From NCBI GenBank assembly GCA_018398585.1, contig JAGTTD010000009.1, positions 14,699,193 through 14,763,192 of the forward strand: a DNA stretch of 64,000 nt, given 5' to 3'. A program made the position numbers and the translations under genes. Below are positions 60,301 through 64,000 of the stretch, in pieces; the first letter of the stretch is position 1; each line of letters begins with the position of its first letter. This stretch comes from Simmondsia chinensis. Its lineage: Eukaryota > Streptophyta > Magnoliopsida > Caryophyllales > Simmondsiaceae. The notes below the pieces were generated by a model. The model searched no databases. It saw nothing but the letters and a program-made list of their open reading frames with translations, and had not been told where the DNA came from.

Positions 60301-61047
60301 ATAAAGAGTAGAAATTGAGTTATGAACTAATATTGAGAGAGGAACACCGCTAGAGATGATGATGTTGTAAATGTCCCTATAATTTTAATTGATTAAGAAA
60401 TAAGAAATGGGTAATGGGAGGTTAAGAGTGAGTGAGAAGTTAAATTTCTTTTCAAAGAAAATAAAATCTGAACTAAATATTAAATGTTGAAGTGGTGCTT
60501 AATTATAATTAAAAAAATTAAAATATAGATATAGATTCTTACGTGGGAAGTTAAACACCAAGATATGGGTAGTTGTTTTGGATGTGGGGGCGAATTTTTG
60601 CAATTTTTTAATTAAAAAATTGTTAAATTTTAGAAATAGGCAAATGAAGGGTTTTCATAAGGGGTAGGGGAAGTTAAACACTTCAAATTAAAATACAGAT
60701 AGAGACATGGCTATTTTTGGCTTTTTTCCACATTATGTTATTTTGATGTATTTGATAGTTTTCAATGTGAGTTAGATAATGATGTTTATTTTGGTAATAG
60801 AATTGTATTTGTATCTATCACCTTTTATTGGGATAAAATTTAATCTCTAATATTTTTAGACTTGAATTAAAGTTTATTCATCTTTTTTATTCCCTTAAGA
60901 TTGAAGAATGTATTTTTAGCTCTTTCATACATTATTAATTTATGTTGAAAGATAGTTCTTTTTAGTAAAATAATAAACTTTGTATGTGTTTGTTTTATAA
61001 ATTATGAGAGAAGTTTATGTTTCTTTTAGAATAAAGACAATGATTTT
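57400..61047 (-). mobile_element. Helitron-like repeat H4, split by H5
   Basis: H4 is 57400-57623 plus 60706-61047. On the minus strand its 3' end has the decayed hairpin CCCCGTATGTAGCATGGG and ATCACACTAG followed by T. It is interrupted within GATTTACA|TGGC and later joins an R fragment at about 61047, so its far end is missing. Confidence 0.65.
57624..60705 (-). mobile_element. Helitron-like element H5, 3.08 kb, inside H4
   Basis: On the minus strand H5 starts TCTCTATCTGTATTTTAATT and ends in CCGTACATCGTATGGG (imperfect hairpin), then CTAG followed by T. The host sequence of H4 continues on both sides, with at most a 2 bp overlap (CA). Insertion without a target duplication next to T fits a Helitron. 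The interior is AT-rich with no Rep/helicase ORF, so it is non-autonomous. A second 5'-end-like motif lies near 60533. Confidence 0.65.
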
Positions 61048-62040
61048 TTGAAGTAATAACTTCTCTATAATAGATTGTACTGTACAGATATAGATAAATA
61101 GATTAATTTTTCCAAAGTTGAAATAATTTTTAGTTTTGTAATTCTATACTTAGTTTTGTCACACCAAAGAGGGTACCAACATGCTGACACCGAATCCTAT
61201 TAGAACTTTGAAGTTAAGTATACATGGGCAAGAGTAGTACCAGGATAGGTGACCGGCTGGGAAGTCCTCACCCCTCAGGTTGGTAGTACTTGAAAATAGC
61301 CTCTCTTTAGGGTACCACTCTGAAAGAGGAAGGCTGCTTACATCCAAAACCACCCCCCCCCCCCCCCCCCCGGGACCCTGCTTAGGTGGGAGCCCTTTGG
61401 GCACTGAGAATATTGCTTTATTTATAGTTAGTTTTGTCACACGTGCCATACGACTATTGTTTACATTTTAAGTAACTTTAAGGAATAAATTATTTAGGAT
61501 TGAAATAAAAAAGGTTATAGTCGTAAACAAAAGAAATATGGTAAATTATTATAGTAATCTCTTCAATTGTAAACAAAAGAAATATTATAAATTATTATAG
61601 TAAGAACAAACTCTAGTATAATTTGTTAAATTTTATTTTCTTATGGTTGTCTTTTCAATATGCTAAAATAAGTCGCAAAAAAGGTCAAATATTTGAGCAA
61701 CTCTATGATATTTATTTCGTGTGCTTTTGTTATTGATTTAATTACCTTGTTGCATTCTAGATATGCACCAATCTATCTCAGAATAACTAAGCAATAAATT
61801 TTTTAATTTTAAATTGTGACATTACATTTACTAAATAAAGAATTATATGAATATTATTTTTGTTCCTTTTTTTTTTTCAATTTAGAAAATTAAAAGCACA
61901 ATATGTGTATTTATTGGTTGATTAAAATGCTTAAATGTTATAGTGAATTTATTATTGGAGAAATCATGGCTTAAATGCTTAGGATTGGGGTTTGGAGGTA
62001 TTTGAGAGAGATGGGGCTTTTGCAATAATATATAACATAG
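61048..62040. repeat. R unit fragment with SINE
   Basis: It resumes R at GAAGTAATAACTTCTC, carries the SINE, and continues to ATATAACATAGA, where a Helitron-type end begins. Confidence 0.85.
61161..61419 (+). mobile_element. 5S-derived SINE, distal copy
   Basis: It has the head GAACTTTGAAGTTAAG and GGTGACCGGCTGGGAAGTCC, with the box C well kept. The C run is 19 bases (61353-61371), then GGGACCCTGCTTAGG. The flank repeats TTAGTTTTGTCACAC on both sides. Confidence 0.8.
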
Positions 62041-62080
62041 ACCAGGTTTTTCCCGTGCTCCGCACGGGTTACTATATTTT
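62041..62080 (-). mobile_element. Helitron-like 3' terminus with perfect hairpin
   Basis: On the minus strand: CCCGTGCGGAGCACGGG (perfect 7 bp stem), AAAAAC, CTGG, then T. This satisfies the CTRR rule and differs from the H1-H4 family. It interrupts R; the body would extend rightwards to an undetermined 5' end. Confidence 0.6.
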
Positions 62081-63550
62081 TAGTTATATATATATATGTG
62101 GCATTGCTTGAAGTCCATGTTGTTTTTGATTTATTATGGTGAAAATAATTTTGTGTACATGAATTGCATCTAACTAAAAATAAAAGTAATGGTTTGAAAA
62201 AAGTGTTTCCATAAGTCTTCATTCTTGCTGCAGTTGTGATGTCTGTTGTCACCTTAATGAATGGAAACTTTGATTGACATTATAAAATCTTGCATAAAAG
62301 CAAAAGCATTAGGATTGTATTGTGGTCTTACAATGTTGTCATATACGAATTATTTATATTGAACAATATTTTCAGAAGTAAAAGGCGAATAAAAATTTTA
62401 AAAATTCACAAAACGACTACTACTAAAATAAATTACCAAACAAATACGACTTATGCATTGCACGTGGAAAACCTACTAATATTATTATTAATATTATATA
62501 TTACAGGCATCATATGTATACATTATAATGAAAAATGTGAGTGTACATGGAAAAAAAAATTGATGTTTTTTGTGTATATATATGTAAAGGAAAAAGGTAA
62601 GATATTTTTATTGTATATTTTGGGATATTTTAAAAAATGGAAGACAATATTTTTGGGCACATAACGGAATAAATCAATAAAATTTGGCAATATATATTTA
62701 CCAAAAGGTATGGTAAATGACAATAAAATAAAATTTGTCATTATCTTGGAATGGAACGAATGAATTGTAAAAATGAGCACCAACAACATTCAGATTACGC
62801 TAAACTTTTATAATTTGGATGGGAAAATATTATTTACTGTATTATTTTGGCAGTAGATTGCGGATAGATGTAATAATCAGAGTATTACATTTACCTATTG
62901 TCATTCCATTATTCTTTGGATGTGCTGTAGCACACGTACTTCAAAGAACTTTGCAGGAATCAACGTCTCATAATGTTGATATGAGTTGCCTAGATACTAT
63001 CACAAACATGGTTAATTTGTTGTATTATGGGGCAAAAATTCATGAAATTGTAGTGAAGATGAAAATGTGTTGTCAAAATTGTGTATAGTTATAGCATTTT
63101 CAACTGAAATCTATTGAATTTTGACAAAATGGTTTATCTTCCCTACTTTGAGGTGATAGGACTCTAAAAATTATGCGGCAAAGCTCTAAACCATAAATCT
63201 CTAATTTTAATTTTCGTTCTAGGTTCTTCATTGTTAGTTCATGTTCTTTTCAAGTGTCTCTATCTTTTGTTTGTGTATGGACTTTGTTTCCTTTTCTTTT
63301 CACTCCCTTTGTTGTTGCAGATATTTTTACATAGTTATTTTTTTTATTTTTAGTTTTTTTTGTTTCATTTACATATTTGTTTTTATACATTTTTTCTTTC
63401 TATGTTATTCTTTTCTTTTCTTTTCTTTTCTTTTGTTGATAGTTTCATGCTCTTTTTTCAGTTGGGGCACATATAATTTTTTATATTTTAATATATATAT
63501 TTTTTTATATATGTTAGAGTTTCTATTTATTTCTTTCAAATTTTTTAATA
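62081..63550. other. AT-rich stretch, no recognised gene
   Basis: Open frames at 62290-62664, 62819-63088 and 63241-63675 have Phe/Ile/Lys-rich low-complexity composition and no family I can name. The end of the 62819-63088 frame has an isolated MCCQNC motif. A (TTTTC)n microsatellite lies at 63411-63434. Confidence 0.6.
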
Positions 63551-64000
63551 AGGGTTATTTATATTTTAGTACCCTGACATTTGACCTTTTTGAATTATCA
63601 AAAAGGCCCCTATGTTTTTATTGTATTAATAAAAAGGCTCCTCTCAAGCATTATTACGTCATTTTCCATCGATAGAGCTAATTTGATAATTGCTTTTTAT
63701 TAATGCTACAATAAAATAAACTTCAACTCCCTTATTATTACTTTATAAGCACAAAATTCGAGATATTGTGTTATGTAGAAGCTAGCTATTTTTGCTTAAT
63801 TTATTTCAAAATATGGTAATTAAGGAGTATTTTTATCATTTTACTACAGCATTAATAAAAACATAGATGGCACATCAGCTCTGTCGACTAAAAATGATAT
63901 TATCACGTCAGAGAGAAGCCTTTTTATCAATGCGACAAAAATCTAGGGGCTTTTTTATAAATACGACAAAAAACTTAGGAGCCTTTTTAATAATTCAAAA
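63551..64000. mobile_element. MITE-like inverted-repeat element, right end cut by window
   Basis: Sequence from about 63577 (TTTTTGAATTATCAAAAAGG) to 63674 is matched in reverse complement by about 63878-64000, with shared AAAAAGGC, CCCCTA and GAGCT blocks. The arms are over 100 bp and the centre about 200 bp. No ORF is present. The outer left boundary is uncertain and the right one lies beyond the window. Confidence 0.7.

Noticed and set aside
63241..63675. A 144-residue hydrophobic ORF resembling a membrane protein
   Set aside because: The hydrophobicity comes from T-rich microsatellite-like DNA, and the frame runs into the MITE-like arm.

Overview
The window is repeat-dense intergenic DNA from a flowering plant, probably a eudicot; the species cannot be named from the sequence. 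The evidence is the family content: Ty1/copia and Ty3/gypsy LTR retrotransposons with plant-type primer-binding sites (initiator tRNA-Met, tRNA-Asp), an Athila-type element with an env-like third ORF, Helitron-like ends and a SINE with an Au-like tail, all in AT-rich DNA. I recognise no intact host gene, no tRNA gene and no functional rRNA gene. Nearly all coding potential is decayed gag-pol.

Layout. 1-9718: copia element 1 (+), its 5' LTR cut off by the window start, split by a complete 5.15 kb chromovirus-type gypsy element at 1589-6738 (TSD TGGAT). 9719-12407: AT-rich DNA with a Helitron-type 3' end and an old SINE. 12413-17063: copia element 2 (-), TSD GTATG, with its 5' leader deleted. 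17280-29070: an 11.8 kb Athila-like gypsy element (-), TSD GATCC, carrying gag, pol and a separate env-like ORF3; it sits next to the terminal hairpin of a Helitron-like repeat. 29071-30930: the rest of that repeat and a second head-to-tail copy. 30938-45965: a tandem array of about 1.6 kb units (called R here), each carrying a SINE whose head is derived from 5S rRNA. The array is interrupted at 32329-38880 by a non-coding LTR element (LARD-like, TSD TATAT) and includes an exact 2,380 bp tandem duplication. 45972-55058: a third Helitron-like repeat that received copia element 3 (47095-52342, -, TSD CTTCT); its 5' end plus flank was then triplicated as 1.18 kb units starting in a 29-base G run. 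55235-57399: two roughly 615 bp inverted arms. 57400-61047: a Helitron-like repeat split by a 3.08 kb Helitron-like insertion. 61048-62040: another R unit with a SINE. 62041-63550: a Helitron-type end and AT-rich DNA. From about 63551: a MITE-like inverted-repeat element cut by the window end.

Relative history, from nesting alone: SINE into R; R amplified; Helitron-like repeats and LTR elements into R; Athila and copia 3 into Helitron-like repeats; local duplications last. The three copia elements are one family with very short LTRs (about 140-180 bp). The most interesting signals are the 5S-derived SINE, a possible separate promoter and intron for the Athila ORF3 built from the same palindromes as the LTR promoter, and several duplications with readable breakpoints.
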